From positions 1,279,464 to 1,314,908 of the forward strand of contig BFEA01000278.1 in assembly GCA_003427395.1 (NCBI GenBank): DNA of 35,445 nt, given 5' to 3'. Positions 1-10,785 of the stretch are shown piece after piece. Position 1 is the first letter of the stretch. Each line of letters begins with the position of its first letter. A program made the translations under genes and the position numbers. The notes under the pieces are model-generated. The model had not been told where the DNA came from. It saw only the letters and a program-made list of their open reading frames with translations, and searched no databases. Origin of the DNA: Chara braunii (taxonomy: Eukaryota > Streptophyta > Charophyceae > Charales > Characeae).

Positions 1-724
1 GCTTGTGTGGGATTGTGCAGGTGAGTGATGGCTAGAAATGCCTTGAGCGGGATAGGGGCGAGAGGAACTGGGCACCAAGAGGAAAAGGGAAGAGGGACAA
101 AGGGGCTATGAGACCCTTGACATAGAGTGAACTCATGAAAATGACTTTTGCGCTTGAGACTTGGAAGTGTGATCGAGAGTGCAGTCGTACCAAGGAAAAT
201 GTGATGTTGTGTGTGCATACATAAGAGGACCCCAAAAAGACTAAGGGGCCTACTTCAATAAAGTGGGAAGCAAATTGTGAGACCCGATGGAAGCATAGAG
301 GCGAGGGAGAGGACGGCCCCGCCTCGCCCCGATGACATCATATAGCCACAATGCTTAGGGAAATGGTGCGTGTCCTAAGGATGACACTTAGCCTACGCTC
401 AAGAGAAGAGAAATGCTCAAAGAACCCCTGGACTGCCTGCGTATTGGAAGAAGCAATTGTGTGAGAACACAACAAAGAACAAAAAAAAATCAGTGTTGCA
501 GAACGACCAGCGAGACTACCACCCGGCTTGAGGGTTGAGCTACATCCCCAATATCAAAGCTCTCTCGCGTGATGGCCCACCCCCATCCATCTCAAAGCAC
601 TAGGTGGCGGTGACCTCGGAACGAACGGCCCGCGCCCTGAGCATGAGCGTGGGCGGGCCGAGCTGAATGGGACCCGCAGTGGGGTCGACTAAGGCTCGAA
701 AGTCTATCGGGGTTTGGCCCTACA
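1..724 (+). mobile_element. LTR copy A of a Ty3/gypsy-type element, left end cut by the window
   Basis: Bases 1-301 and about 656-724 match 24219-24586 at roughly 95% (about 15 differences in the first 300 bases by eye). Comparison with copy B shows that about 38 bases are missing at the left. The copy ends in CCTACA at 719-724, the point where the two copies stop matching, as expected for a TG...CA LTR. A polyadenylation signal AATAAA lies at 257-262. The TATA box of copy B is TAGAAA here (33-38), so this promoter is probably damaged. About 354 bases (302-655) have no counterpart in copy B. The TACA end followed by a TGG-start primer-site candidate makes this the likely 5' LTR of the element to its right. 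Confidence 0.65.
302..655. other. Segment present in LTR copy A but absent from copy B
   Basis: Copy B passes directly from GTAGAGG to CCGAGCCGAATGG, while copy A carries about 354 extra bases between the equivalent points. No target duplication or terminal inverted repeat is obvious at the edges. Either copy A gained an insertion or copy B lost the segment; sequence alone cannot decide. No coding region is evident. Confidence 0.5.
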
Positions 725-728
725 AAAA

Positions 729-746
729 TGGTGGAGGTGACGGGCA
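729..746 (+). promoter_or_regulatory. Candidate primer-binding site (PBS)
   Basis: Four bases after the LTR terminus TACA the sequence reads TGGTGGAGGTGACGGG. A PBS begins with TGG, the complement of the tRNA 3' CCA, and lies a few bases inside the 5' LTR. The implied tRNA 3' end (CACCTCC acceptor strand, A discriminator, CCA) is plausible in form, but I cannot name the tRNA. Copy B is not followed by such a sequence. Confidence 0.35.
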
Positions 747-1834
747 TGGGGTTAAATTGACCCTTGCGATTCCGACGGGGGCGCCCGGCGCATTGACGTG
801 TACACAACCCAAGATAAGGAAAATGGACTTGTGTTTGCTCTTTCCCTTGTGAGAAATCAGATTTGAGGGTGGCTGGGTGCATGGCATGGCCAGGCCTGGA
901 GGTATAACATGCATGTTAGACACGTGATCAGCCGTTCCTTTGAGTAATGGCTCTAGCCCTCCTTCGTCCGGTGCTGGTGTTCGCCAGTCCGGGGAAGCCT
1001 TGGGCAAGTCGCAGGTCGACCCTCCCTTTTCGTGTGAAAGAAGGGCTCCGGTTACCTGACAGGCGGTTGGTGCTTGGCTTAGGCCAGGTTCCAATGAACA
1101 TCCCATGGCGGAGTGATCCGACCGAATGGGTGCTTTCCCCTTCTTCTTTGAGCCCAGCGGGCTCATGCACTTTGCACCTTTTTAATGATTGAAGGAACCG
1201 ATATGAACACAACGGGTCATCAAGAAAGAACAATCCTACCCTATGAAAGAACAGATAAGTGAAGAGAAGGGAAATGAAGGGAGTTGCTAGACTCCAAGGA
1301 AAACTAGCTCACCTTTGAAGATTCTCACAAGAAGGAACCAACTACTATGTATGAAAGTAGGGAGGAGTGACACTCATTGTCCTGAGAGAAAATCTGTGAG
1401 TTATGGGTAGGAAGCGCTGGGTGCACCAAGGGAATGGCACTTGTACTATGTGTATCCCACTTGGGACTTGTGTTTGCATGATGGGATTCGAGCGTCCTGC
1501 CTTTCGGAAGGAAAGGATTGGTCTGCACCGGCCAGTGCGGGTTGCGAAACGTCGTTCTCTTTTGTAGGTTGCCGTGTGTTCGTATGTGGAGGTCAGGCCA
1601 CCGAGCTGTCGGACGGGAGTTTGTCACGTCGTTTGATTAGTAGCATTCTCGTTCGAGCGGTGACGGGCTTCGGCTCGACAATCTGCTGGACGGGGTGTGA
1701 AATCTCCTCAGGCGGGGCTTAGCCTGTTGGCTGGCGGAGGGAGTACCACTGCATGCGGACAAAGACGGAGCCTAGGAGGCGATTAGTAGCCTCTCGTAGC
1801 ATGGTTTTGGGAAAGGTTGATTCTTGTCGGACCG
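747..1834. other. Leader region without recognisable genes
   Basis: Frames on both strands are open for up to ~150 codons, but none shows domain-like composition and they overlap one another on opposite strands. The region lies between the LTR/PBS and the first ORF remnant, so it may be the untranslated leader of the element or older inserted debris. No repeat, RNA gene or terminator was found. Confidence 0.4.
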
Positions 1835-2098
1835 ATGGAAGTGAATGCCCGGTTGACTGACTTTGTCCCTGTATTTAGGCACTCGAGGTAGTTCGAGGGG
1901 AACTCGGCGGAGGAGCTGGCCGAGATACTAAACTGCCTTAACATAGACAATATCTTTGTCCCTAGCGCTGTGCATTGGGGGATAGTCTATATGAATATGG
2001 CAATAGGAGAGACGTTTCTAGATGGGGTAAGGGAGTTGGTATACGACGAGGAGAACGACTTCAGTGATGAAGACGAAGATGAAGAGATAGAGGACTGA
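1835..2098 (+). pseudogene. Short acidic-tailed ORF remnant
   Basis: From ATG at 1835 to TGA at 2096 one frame reads 88 codons with a single internal TAG (1883-1885). The centre has LNIDNIFVP followed by FLDGVRELV, and the last 20 residues are almost all Asp/Glu (DEENDFSDEDEDEEIED). The pattern resembles the acidic ORF of the second element near 27.4-27.5 kb, where DDNIYLP precedes an aspartate- and glutamate-rich tail. I infer a decayed copy of the same accessory-protein family. No function is recognised. Confidence 0.45.
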
Positions 2099-2141
2099 GA
2101 CTTCTAAAGAGGGGTGGGGAAACTTAACTTAGGAAGGACGG

Positions 2142-2927
2142 GTGGTCTGGTATTGTGCAGGAAAGGGAAAGATGACTAGGGAAGAAAGGATGATGGAATA
2201 CACCTTCAAAGGCTGGGAACCACGGCGACTCAGAGGAGGAATAAAAATCCCTATACCAACAGGGAACGGATGGAGAGGGACCACATGCGACTGGATTGGG
2301 TTTGAGGTTGCTCGACACTTGTCATATGTATGGATAGAGCGGATTTGAAAACCGATAAGGGAAGAGGAAGGTTGGGATGATATACCAGAAGGCAAGGTAG
2401 AGTCGGTTGGAACGATTGTCCTTTCCGAGGATGGATGACACCTGTTTTGCACCATGTTAGCAATGGGACAGGACCCGATGTGGCTTCTAGGGGATGCAGA
2501 GGCCCGAACCCGAAAGGAAGGCAAGTTGTTCGCCAATGAGGGATGAGACGAAGTTAGTAGCGGAATTGCGATGGGAGGATGGAAGGAACTTAAGCCTCCA
2601 AGTCTACGGATAACGGCTTGGGTACCGGAATTCATACCCGAGTGGTTTGGGGGGGTTGAGCACATTTTAGAAGTAGCCGACTCCATGAGAAAGGTGCATA
2701 TAAAGTGTGCCTGGGTGACTGAGGAGTTCTATAGGCTCTCATTGAAATATGGGCCCTTCTACGGAGATAAAGCCGAGGAAGTCATCATCGTCCTAAGAAT
2801 AGGCAGGTATGACCGCCTAGAGGTAGAGGCGGAGTCTTGGGACGCCATAGTTAGCCGGGAGGCGGCGGCCGGGCCCTCCTACGTAGACGATGTCTTCAAA
2901 CTATTTAAGGTACTGTGGTTCGACTGA
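2142..2927 (+). pseudogene. Triplicated unknown gene, unit 1 (three TGA stops)
   Basis: One frame runs from 2142 (ATG at 2172 is the likelier start) to TGA at 2925, interrupted by TGA at 2346, 2436 and 2544. Its N-terminal part has GGIKIPIP...DWIGFEV, aligning with unit 2 (GRVEISLP...DWVGAEF) and unit 3 (GRWEVSLP). The C-terminal part has FYRLSLKYGPFYGDKAEE, then W..I..E...G.SYVDDVFKLF. The stop at 2436 sits where units 2 and 3 have Trp (EEGW, EIGW), so it is probably TGG to TGA. The family is unknown to me; the composition is globular, with no membrane segment or signal peptide. It lies upstream of gag, an unusual place for an extra gene in a Ty3-type element. Confidence 0.55.
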
Positions 2928-3185
2928 ATGAGACCAAGGGATCGAACACCGCAAAAAGGCCTGAGTATGGAGGGTGTTTGTGAATTGAGGTGTAACATAA
3001 GAAAGAGAGTGTGTACATTAGGCCGTAGATGGCGCATAAGGATCAAAACAAGGGGGAAGTGGCAGCAACTGGAAAATGGGGGGGGGGTAAAATTGAACGT
3101 GTATGAGTTGGGGATAGCGGGAAGAACCAGTGTACGATAAGTAGGGAGGGTTGAAAGACTAAAACGCGAAAGGTATGGAATCTCG

Positions 3186-3997
3186 GTGGGTGCAACAATC
3201 GGACTAAGAAAGCAGGAAAGGAGACATTGCGAGATGGCCCGACGAATGACGTTCTGGGAGGATAGACCTCGTGGGATCCTGCCACCAAGAATATCAGAAG
3301 GCAGGGTCGAAATAAGCCTGCCGGCAAGAAATGCGGTAAGCAATCCGGTAATGGATTGGGTAGGGGCAGAGTTTGTGGAAGATACGGTGTACCTAGTAGT
3401 GGAGCTGGAATGGCGTGCGAGAGGGGAGTTCGGGGGTGTAGACTTTAACATCCCAGGATGTGTACATGCGACAGGATCCTTACACCTGTCGGAAGAGGGA
3501 TGGCGGACTTTTGGGATTGCTTTGGCTTCCGGAGATGACCCCGTGCGGATGTTCGAAGGGGCATGGCAAATAACCTGGCGGGAGGGTTTGAGTTTGCAAA
3601 CCCGGAACGAGATAACGTAACGGCGGAGGTAAAAGTCGCCACGGCGGGGGTTTTCGAGCTGCCAAATGAGGTCATACGGATGAGTCTACCACCCTTCCTG
3701 CTAAGACGAATGAGAGGCATAAAACGAGTGGAGCAGGCGGTGACTGCCGTAACTAGGCTAAATTTTGACGAAGCATTAATGTATCGAGAATACTATCGGG
3801 CCTTCCTAGAGATGGGGCCTTTCGGGGACGAACAGGGGCGCGGGGTGCTTTGCATTCTACGAGCAGCGATAAATGCTAGGCCAGGAGTCCCACAAATAAG
3901 TGATAAGACCATGTGGACAGTCATCTGGCGAGAGGTAGGTCGGGTCGCAACCTACGTAGATGATCTCTGTCGGGTAGTTGCTAGAAAAGAGAAATGA
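3186..3997 (+). pseudogene. Triplicated unknown gene, unit 2 (one frameshift)
   Basis: The N-terminal half is open in the frame of 3186-3620 (ATG at 3234 or 3246 fits the alignment to unit 1) and the C-terminal half in the frame of 3563-3997. A single frameshift near 3570-3600 therefore splits it. Landmarks are WEDRPRG, GRVEISLP, DWVGAEF, LVVELEW, then TGSLHLSEEGW and SGDDP. After the shift come YREYYRAFLEMGPFGDEQ, W..I.REVGR.ATYVDD. Landmark order and spacing match units 1 and 3, giving a parent protein of about 260-270 residues. It is the best preserved N-terminal half of the three and would be the best query for a family search. Function unknown. Confidence 0.55.
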
Positions 3998-4042
3998 AAA
4001 CACGAAGGGCAAGGGAGACAGTAGGTGGGCAGATTCTGAAGA

Positions 4043-4909
4043 TTGGTTGTAACCCTTTCTATGTGGACTATGCAGGGAATCACCAAGGTAACGATGACAA
4101 CAAGACGTGAGCGAGTGCAACGCCAGCCCCGTGTGCGAATGGAACGTCAGCCCGGGTACCCTGGACCGCCCTGGAACAACGGTGGACGATGGGAAGTATC
4201 CCTCCCGTCGAGTTCTACCTATCGGGGGTTCGATATAGAATGGCGGGCCGTGACTCTGGGAAGGGACGCCGCCTTCATGTTGGTAGAATGTCGGTGGACA
4301 GGGATGAGATTCCACCGATGACCCGGAGACGATCTGTTTTCTAATCTGGAAGTTACCGGGACCATCTATCTGCTTGAGATTGGCTGGCACTCATTGGGGG
4401 TAGAGACAACACAAGGTCACGAGCTAGCACCGGTTTTTCGAAGGGCCGCCCGGACGTTGACCCGGATAGGACAATCGGTCAGGGGAAGAAGGAACGTGGG
4501 CTTACTTACCCGGGTGGAAATGAGAGGTTGGAGGGAGTTCAGGGCACCGACCACACCGCTGAGATGCCGAGTGCCCCGTTTTATGATAGACCTCGTCTTC
4601 GGAACCCTTGCAAGGGCGCGGGAGCTGGCAGACTCAGCGATAGTCTGGGCAGGCCACTTTCCCCCCCTTACCATTGGGATGTTCTACGATGTCGCTGCGG
4701 AGCACGGGCCGTTCTGGGGAAACAGGGCCCACGAATTACTAGAAGTCATCTACATCCTGATGTTTTGTGCGCCCCGGCTAGACTGGACGGGGTGCGAACG
4801 CATAATCCAAAGGGAAATCGAGATAGGAGAGAATTATTTAACGGGGGTGGCTCAACTATTCGAGGAGCCTACCGAACCGAAAGGGCCACGAGGGCAAGAA
4901 CGGGACTAG
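4043..4909 (+). pseudogene. Triplicated unknown gene, unit 3 (one TGA stop)
   Basis: One frame covers 4043-4909 with a single stop, TGA at 4319-4321. ATG at 4094 is a reasonable start. Landmarks in order are WNNGG, GRWEVSLP, FMLVECRW, then VTGTIYLLEIGW, an Arg-rich linker (RRAARTLTRIGQSVRGRR), MFYDVAAEHGPFWGNRAHELLE, and IIQREIEIGENYLTGVAQLF. It ends in a basic/acidic tail. With one lesion this is the least damaged copy. It sits about 0.4 kb upstream of gag on the same strand. Three copies in the same order and orientation imply two local duplications. No enzyme motif is recognised. Confidence 0.55.
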
Positions 4910-5333
4910 CACCCACAGGCAAGCCAGTAGGGCAAATCAAGCACAGTCTGCCACGCTCGAAGGCCATCGACAGAAGTAGGAAAGGGGGGGGCCTCGGATC
5001 CGGATGAGCAATAATCGGCAGACGGGAAACACTGCGCAGGAAAACTTTTTTTCCAGCAGGTTGCCCAACCGGGACCCCTACGCACCGACCAACGAAATAA
5101 GGACACTCTAAACAAGCCGGTGATAAGGGAAGCTAAGTCACACCCTTAGCTCGGTGAGGCGGCAGAGCCCGGCGCGGCTCCATATTAAGGAAGCCATCAG
5201 AAAATGGGAATGGGAAAAAAAAACTAATTACCAAGTAAAAGGACAAACCAACAGGATTGGAACCTAGGGAACCTAAATGCCTCGCACTGCGTTTGTTCTA
5301 GGGAATCCTTTGGTTATGCAGAAGTAGGCAAGT
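4910..5333. other. Spacer between unit 3 and gag
   Basis: There is no convincing ORF. The stretch has a G run (4984-4990), an A run near 5215-5222 and a GC-rich patch (about 5150-5180) that can fold. No LTR terminus or TGG-type primer site is evident directly upstream of gag. Confidence 0.4.
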
Positions 5334-6961
5334 ATGGCAACGGAGGATGAGACGGGTAATCATGAAAACGAGGGAGGACCAGGCTTAGGAGGCAGTGCTG
5401 AGCAAAGCAAGGAAGGGCAGAAGGACAGGGAATCAGCAAATCCGGATGGCACCAAAGGGAACCGAAAGGAAATGTCCTCCGAAGAGAGCTCGGGAAAAGG
5501 CGGGGGAAGCAGACAGGGACCCAGGAAAACAAGAAAGGCAGGAATAAGGATAGGGGGAGCCCCGGGTACTCGGAGGGAGCTGTGTCTAAGAAAGTAAGGG
5601 TTACGGACGCGAGGCGCAAACTAGCAGAAATAGATAAAAGGACCGCGGAAGACAAGGCAAGGTTAATTGAGGCAATGATGGTTGGGAACGAGGAAGACTC
5701 TCTGCAAAAGGTACCGCGGGATGAACGGAAAACCAGCCGGGGCGGAACTGGGCAAGGGGACAAGGGTAGTGACCGTGGGGGAACGCCGAGCAAAAGAAAG
5801 AAAGAGAGGGAGAACTCGCCGGGAATGGAGGCAGAGAAGGCGACGAACCCCTTAGCCATGGACAGTAGGGCTAGCCGTCTGCCGACCTCGCCAGCGGCAT
5901 TGCGAGGATGCGAAGGGCTCTGGAGCCTCAGAGAAAGGGTGTTGGGTTGGTTCGACCCGGAAGGAACGGTAAAGACTAGAGGGGGGCAGAAAGCCAGCAA
6001 GGAAGGGCCAGATACCAGCATGGCAGGCGAGACCAGTAGCTCTGAAGGTGGCCTTAGGAAGATAGTATCATCCCTCACACGAGCACTGAACAAGAACCAA
6101 GGCTATCTGGCAGACGCCAAGAAAAAGTTGACTTTCGATGGAGCACACATCACGGAGTTCCTGATCGACTACGAGAACCTAGCTGCGTTACTGAAGTAGA
6201 CCGAAGAGGAAAAGATGGACCATCTAGGACAGCATGTGTCGTTAAGCCTAGGACGAGACATAATGGCCATTGTAGCCGCAAGCCGGTCTTGGAAGGAGAC
6301 CCGGGATGTGATGATGAGGAAGTACCTAGCGGCAGAGAAAATGGCAACGGAGGCCGACCTAGCGGCAGTTCAGAGGAAGAATTTCGCAACGTACAATGAT
6401 TTCCTCCGGGAATTTACTCTAGTAGCACTAAGGATCCCCGGGGTCACGGACCGGATAATGAGCAAATATTTCCTCAGGCAGTTCTCCGAGTTCGACAAAG
6501 ACAAGATCATGTCAGCTTACCAACAGACGAGCAAGTTCGTAAACACGCGGGATGTTGATTTTAGCACCGTAACGGATCTGGCTGAGAAAACGGTAGTAAC
6601 AGAAACGTTGGCCTTGCTCAAAGGAGGAGAGATCATAGATCTGATCGATAGGACGGGCGACAAGGTAAAGAAGGGGATTGAAAGTCTACATGAACGGGTG
6701 CACGGGGTCGACAATAAAATTGAAAGGATGGAAGACGCGCTACTGGTTATGCAGGCGCAAGTATCCCGACCCGCCCTCCCTCCCCAGGAAGCTGTGGTTC
6801 CGCCAGGTGTAGCCAACCGGGGATTCGGACAGAGAGATCCTGCTAACGAGCAATGCAACTACTGTACCGCGATAGGACATTATGTGCGCGCGTGCCCAAA
6901 GCTTAACCATGATATTATGAAAAGGAGGTGTACCAGGTCATTAAAGGGGGAGATATTTTGA
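5334..6961 (+). pseudogene. gag: gag polyprotein with CCHC zinc knuckle
   Basis: Gag forms the retrotransposon capsid and packages its RNA. The frame from ATG 5334 is highly charged (Glu, Lys, Gly) for about 85 codons. It then shifts near 5520-5585 into the frame that runs to 6961, with one TAG at 6197. The central part (about 6100-6650) is alpha-helical in character, as in Ty3-type capsid domains (LAALLK, TEEEKMDHLGQHVSL). The C-terminal knuckle CNYCTAIGHYVRAC at 6854-6895 fits C-X2-C-X4-H-X4-C exactly. TGA at 6959 ends the frame, although the same frame stays coding-like to about 7065. Protease follows in another frame. Both lesions, and probably this copy, are non-functional. Confidence 0.8.
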
Positions 6962-7061
6962 CCACAAGGGGAACGGGTGAACTGGAACTCACCAGGAGGG
7001 ATGCGGCGCGCCATTATCAAGCTCAACGGGTTAGAAATAACAGTCGTAGAAGCCGAAACCG

Positions 7062-8588
7062 GTGGGTGAGATCATCTGGGATCAACTCTTGGGGCGCAGG
7101 CTGCAAGCCAACTTTATTTTGGAAAGCAACGGACGTGATAGGGTGAACGCAACCACTCGACTGGGAACGGTCGGGAGAAGGATTAACCGTGACACCATTA
7201 TGGAGGAGGTCGCCGGAAGCTCCGAACCCCAGGCAGAGCCTGAGGCCGAGGAACCAGAGAAAGTCTATGGGAAGCCTAGGGAAGAGGAGCCTGCGGACAA
7301 GGTTACCGCCGCTAAGAAGAAGTTTAGGTATCAAATCCCGATCTTAACCTTGCCTGAGCTCGACGACACCATTGGCAAGTTACTAGGAAACATGGTGTCG
7401 GTGTCTTTTCAGACCATGTTGCAGGCTAGCCCTAGGTTGCTCAAAGGGCTCAGACAGCTGTTGACTCGGAGGCGAGTAGAAATAGGTGACAACCCCGAAT
7501 TACCAGAAGGGGAGAGGGAGGAGGAAGCTCCGCAAAAAGTGGCTAACCTTCAGAGGAGTCACGAAGACTTGGAGGATCTCGAAAAAGCCTTTGCAGACAT
7601 TCGTTTGAGCTTGCCCGACCGGGACGGCGGCGAAGTCATGAGATCATCACCCGAGACAAAGCTTAGCTTTCATGCACTGCTCGTAGGGAAACTGAAAATA
7701 CAGATCAGGAGTCATCATACCGACACATTAGTAGACGGGGGAGCAGAAATCACTCTCACAAGAAGAGATTTTGCAACGATCACGGGATGTACGGTAAACA
7801 AGGAAGTAACAGGGAGCATCTGGGGGGCTGGCGGGGAAATTCCGTTCGCGGGGTACGTCACGAAGTGTGCTGTGAAGGCAGGGGTCAGGGAATCGATCTG
7901 GTTGTTTCAGCGGATGACCGTAATGGAGGAAATGGACCACAACATAATCCTTGGGAGACCGTGGTGCGCGAACGTAGAGATGATAGGCATGCACTTGCAC
8001 GATGGCTCATACATGGTAGACATAGAGGACCCTGTGACCGGCCGGGGAGAGCTCCTCCGACTCCTTGGAATGGGAGGAGACCCCCCGAAGGGGAAATTGG
8101 CAACATGGTCGCCATCGTTCGAGGACAGCACGCGGAAAGGGGCTTTCGCATGGATGGAGGGTATAAGAGAAAGTGTAGAAATCATGATTGAGGAAGTATT
8201 CAACAAGGAGTGGATCAAGATGGGCCTGCCCCAGAAGAAGAGGGGGCAGGAGGACGAATTCCTAGGTGTTATGGTAGCGGAAAAGGAGTCAGAGGTCGAA
8301 CTTGGTGCTAGCCTGCCCAAACAGAAAGAAGTACGCATAGACGTGCCAAAAATCGCACTCAAGATCCCCGATCTATTGCAACTCATCAAGGCCCTCAGAT
8401 ACCACAAGGTAGGAGTGGATTCGGCAGCCTTGGCCAAGTTCGAAAGAGAGGTGCAAAAGGGATATTGCCTAAATGGGAAACTAGTTAGTATTCAACCACG
8501 AGTCGTAGAGGCGGCGGGGGCAATTCCGACTGTTCATTTTTTAGGAGAAAGATCCCGGAAGGAAGTGTTCGAAAGTACAAGCCGGTAG
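7062..8588 (+). pseudogene. pol: Retroviral-type aspartic protease region of pol
   Basis: A 508-codon open stretch carries a charged linker, then a retropepsin-like domain: LVDGGAEITLTRR (catalytic Asp codon at 7734-7736) and, about 80 residues on, NIILGRPWC, the conserved ILGRP flap/C-terminal motif. The usual D-S/T-G triad reads D-G-G here, so the residue after the catalytic Asp is atypical. I cannot tell whether that is a family trait or a mutation. The 5' end has no convincing ATG and 7062 is a GTG, so the true upstream boundary is set by the gag overlap. The frame leaves coding near 8565-8575, where RT sequence resumes in another frame (KYKPVGKKAKPVS). Confidence 0.8.
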
Positions 8589-9415
8589 GGAAGAAAGCAA
8601 AACCGGTCTCGGTCCTGCTAGAGACATTAAAGGAAGAGGCTATGGAGAAGGAGGAAGAGGTCCTTCGAGTGATCCGAGAAAGAAGGGCGACGGAGGGACA
8701 TCGGATACCAGATGAGGTAGCTGACATAATGAAGATAGGGATAGACGGGTTCTTAACGGAAGAAGAAACTCGCCTGATAAAAAAGACCTGCCCGGAGTTT
8801 CACCTGACATTTGCCTTTAGTAATCACCAGAAGGGACGACTGGATGCAAAGTTGATCCCTCCGGTCAGAATCCACACGGTAGAACATGAGTGTTGGAATG
8901 ACAAGGGGCCATCGTATGAATTTGGGATAGCAGGAGAAGTAACAGACCTCCTCGGGGCAAAGATGGACTCCTTCGTTGCGGAGCCTACGACATCGCCATA
9001 CGCAAATCGGTCGTTCGTCTTTCAAAAGCCTAACAAGACACTAAGGTGGATTTAGGACCTGCAGAAGTTGAATGCGGTAACCATCCGGGATGCTGGCTCG
9101 CTACCTAAGGCTGACTTATTAGCAGAATTGCACGCTGGTCGGAGCATTTACTCCCTGATAGAGATGTACTCGGGGTACGACCAGCTTCCGTTGGATGTTC
9201 GGGACAGGCCATACACCGCTATGCACACCCCCGTAGACCAACTACAGATGCAAGTAACCCCTATGGGATTCACAAACGTGGTGGTCGAAGCACAACGCAG
9301 GATGCTCGCCGTAGCCGGGGAGATGTTCCTAGAAAAATGTGAGCCTTACATCGATGACAATCCGATCAAAGGCGCGCAGGAGAAGGACGAGACGGAAGTC
9401 CAGCAAAGGTCTGAC
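8571..9415 (+). pseudogene. pol: Reverse transcriptase domain of pol, N-terminal part
   Basis: RT copies the element RNA into DNA. The frame starts inside the previous ORF, near 8571, and runs to a frameshift near 9410-9420. It is broken by TAG at 9053-9055, between RWI and DLQKLN, in the fingers region. Motifs seen are TSPYANRSFVFQKPNKTLRW, SLIEMYSGYDQ (palm motif A), MHTPV...VTPMGFTNVV, and the catalytic YIDD at 9347-9358. Motif A normally has Asp; here the codon at 9161 is GAG (Glu), which would cripple catalysis. The sequence belongs to the Ty3/gypsy type by domain order (PR-RT-RH-IN) and motif style. Confidence 0.85.
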
Positions 9416-10785
9416 GTTTTGTGTGGGACCACCTGCAGGACATCAAGGACTTACTCCGCCGGTTCCTAGTATACAACATTACGGCTAGTGGACCGAAGAG
9501 TATCCTAACAGTACCGGAGGTAACTATACTAGGATTTCGTTGCGGTGCTTAGGGCAGGAAGCCGGATCCGGCAACGACCGACAAGATATCACAGTGGCCG
9601 ACACCGGTGGTCCAGACGACGGAGGTAAGGGCATTCCTAGGCGTAGTCGGTTTTTTGAGGATCTTCATTAAGAACTTTGCCAAGATTGTTGAGCCTATCC
9701 GGGCTATGATCAGGGAAGAAGGAACCATGGACTGGACGGAGGAACGAGAAGGAGTTGTCCAAAAGCTTAAGGACATATTGATATCTGAGACAGTCGCCCT
9801 GTCCGTGCCTTGTTTTAATGACGAAGTAGGACAACCCTTCATCCTAGAGACGGATGGAGGACCTTTGGCCATAGGAGGTGTGTTGATTCAAAGGGATGAG
9901 GGAGGAAAAAAGAGGCCGATTAGGTTCGAAAGTAGAACCCTAAACTTCGCAGAACGGCGGTACTCACAGTTCAAGAAGGAGGTCATAGCCATCTTACACT
10001 GTCTTAAGATTTTTCATGCCTACCTATTTGGGAGGCGGTTCATCCTAAGGATTGATCCGACGAATGTTGCAGGGACCTTAAAGAATTACAGACCTATAGA
10101 TCCGACAGTGGGGACATGGGTAGGATTTATCTGGCAGTTCGATTATAAGATCGAACGGATTGCGGGAATTAGGAACAAGGCTGATGGGCTGAGCCGGGTC
10201 TGCATCACTCCCGAAGGGGTGGAGGATGCGGAGCCCATAGACGCATTCCTCGAATACGAAGGAGGAACTCTTGCGGTGGATAACGAAAGGATGAGCGAAG
10301 GATGCACGTCAGGAGAACTATTGATCCAGACTTTGGAGAAGGGGGCACCTGCCGTAGTAGCAGAACTTAGAGAAGGACCAGTCGCTACTCGAGGACGCAG
10401 CGAGGCAAAGGACTCATGGGGAGCGATAGTAGGGCCAAAAGAGGAACAGATAGCAACAGCGGTCGAGGGAGGCTGGGAAGCAGTAATGAGCTTAGTGGAA
10501 TCTTGGGAAAGGAAGGAGTGGCAATGGGTGGTAAACCAGATGAAGGAAGGAAAGGATGGGGGCAAGGAAGGAGAGGAGTTTTTCTATGTCCAATCATACG
10601 AAGGGATCTTTCAGGAGATCGGGCTGTTATTGGTAGGAAACAAACAACCTACGGAAGTTAGTATTAAAGCAAGAGAAGAAGCCAAAATGTACGTCCTAAG
10701 GGGCGGGCATTTATTCCGAAGGGAGGAAGGTGCTATGCCCAGAAGGGTTGTGTGCGGAAGATCGAGGCAAGTAGACGTTATCTAG
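9416..10785 (+). pseudogene. pol: RT thumb/connection and RNase H domain of pol
   Basis: After the frameshift, coding continues in the frame of 9418-10785, with TAG at 9550. It has LQDIKDLLRRFL, then TTEVRAFLGVVGFLRIFIKNFAKI (the Ty3 RT-RNase H link). RNase H follows with its four acidic residues in place: FILETDGG, FKKEVIAI, LRIDPTNV and NKADGLSRV. The DGLSR ending is typical of Ty3-type RNase H. About 150 residues of charged linker come next. TAG at 10783 falls within the approach to the integrase zinc-binding domain. RNase H itself has no visible lesion, making it the best preserved enzyme domain in the element. Confidence 0.85.

Noticed and set aside
2879-3451. 190-codon minus-strand ORF
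   Set aside because: It lies opposite unit 1 and unit 2 of the triplicated gene, whose plus-strand frames align with each other; the minus frame does not recur in the other units.
2142-4321. TGA read as an amino acid in the triplicated genes
   Set aside because: All four stops in these units are TGA, but one aligns to Trp by a single transition and TAG/TAA stops occur elsewhere in the same element. Ordinary decay explains them.
7907-8437. 176-codon minus-strand ORF
   Set aside because: Antisense shadow of the protease region, which has recognised motifs on the plus strand.
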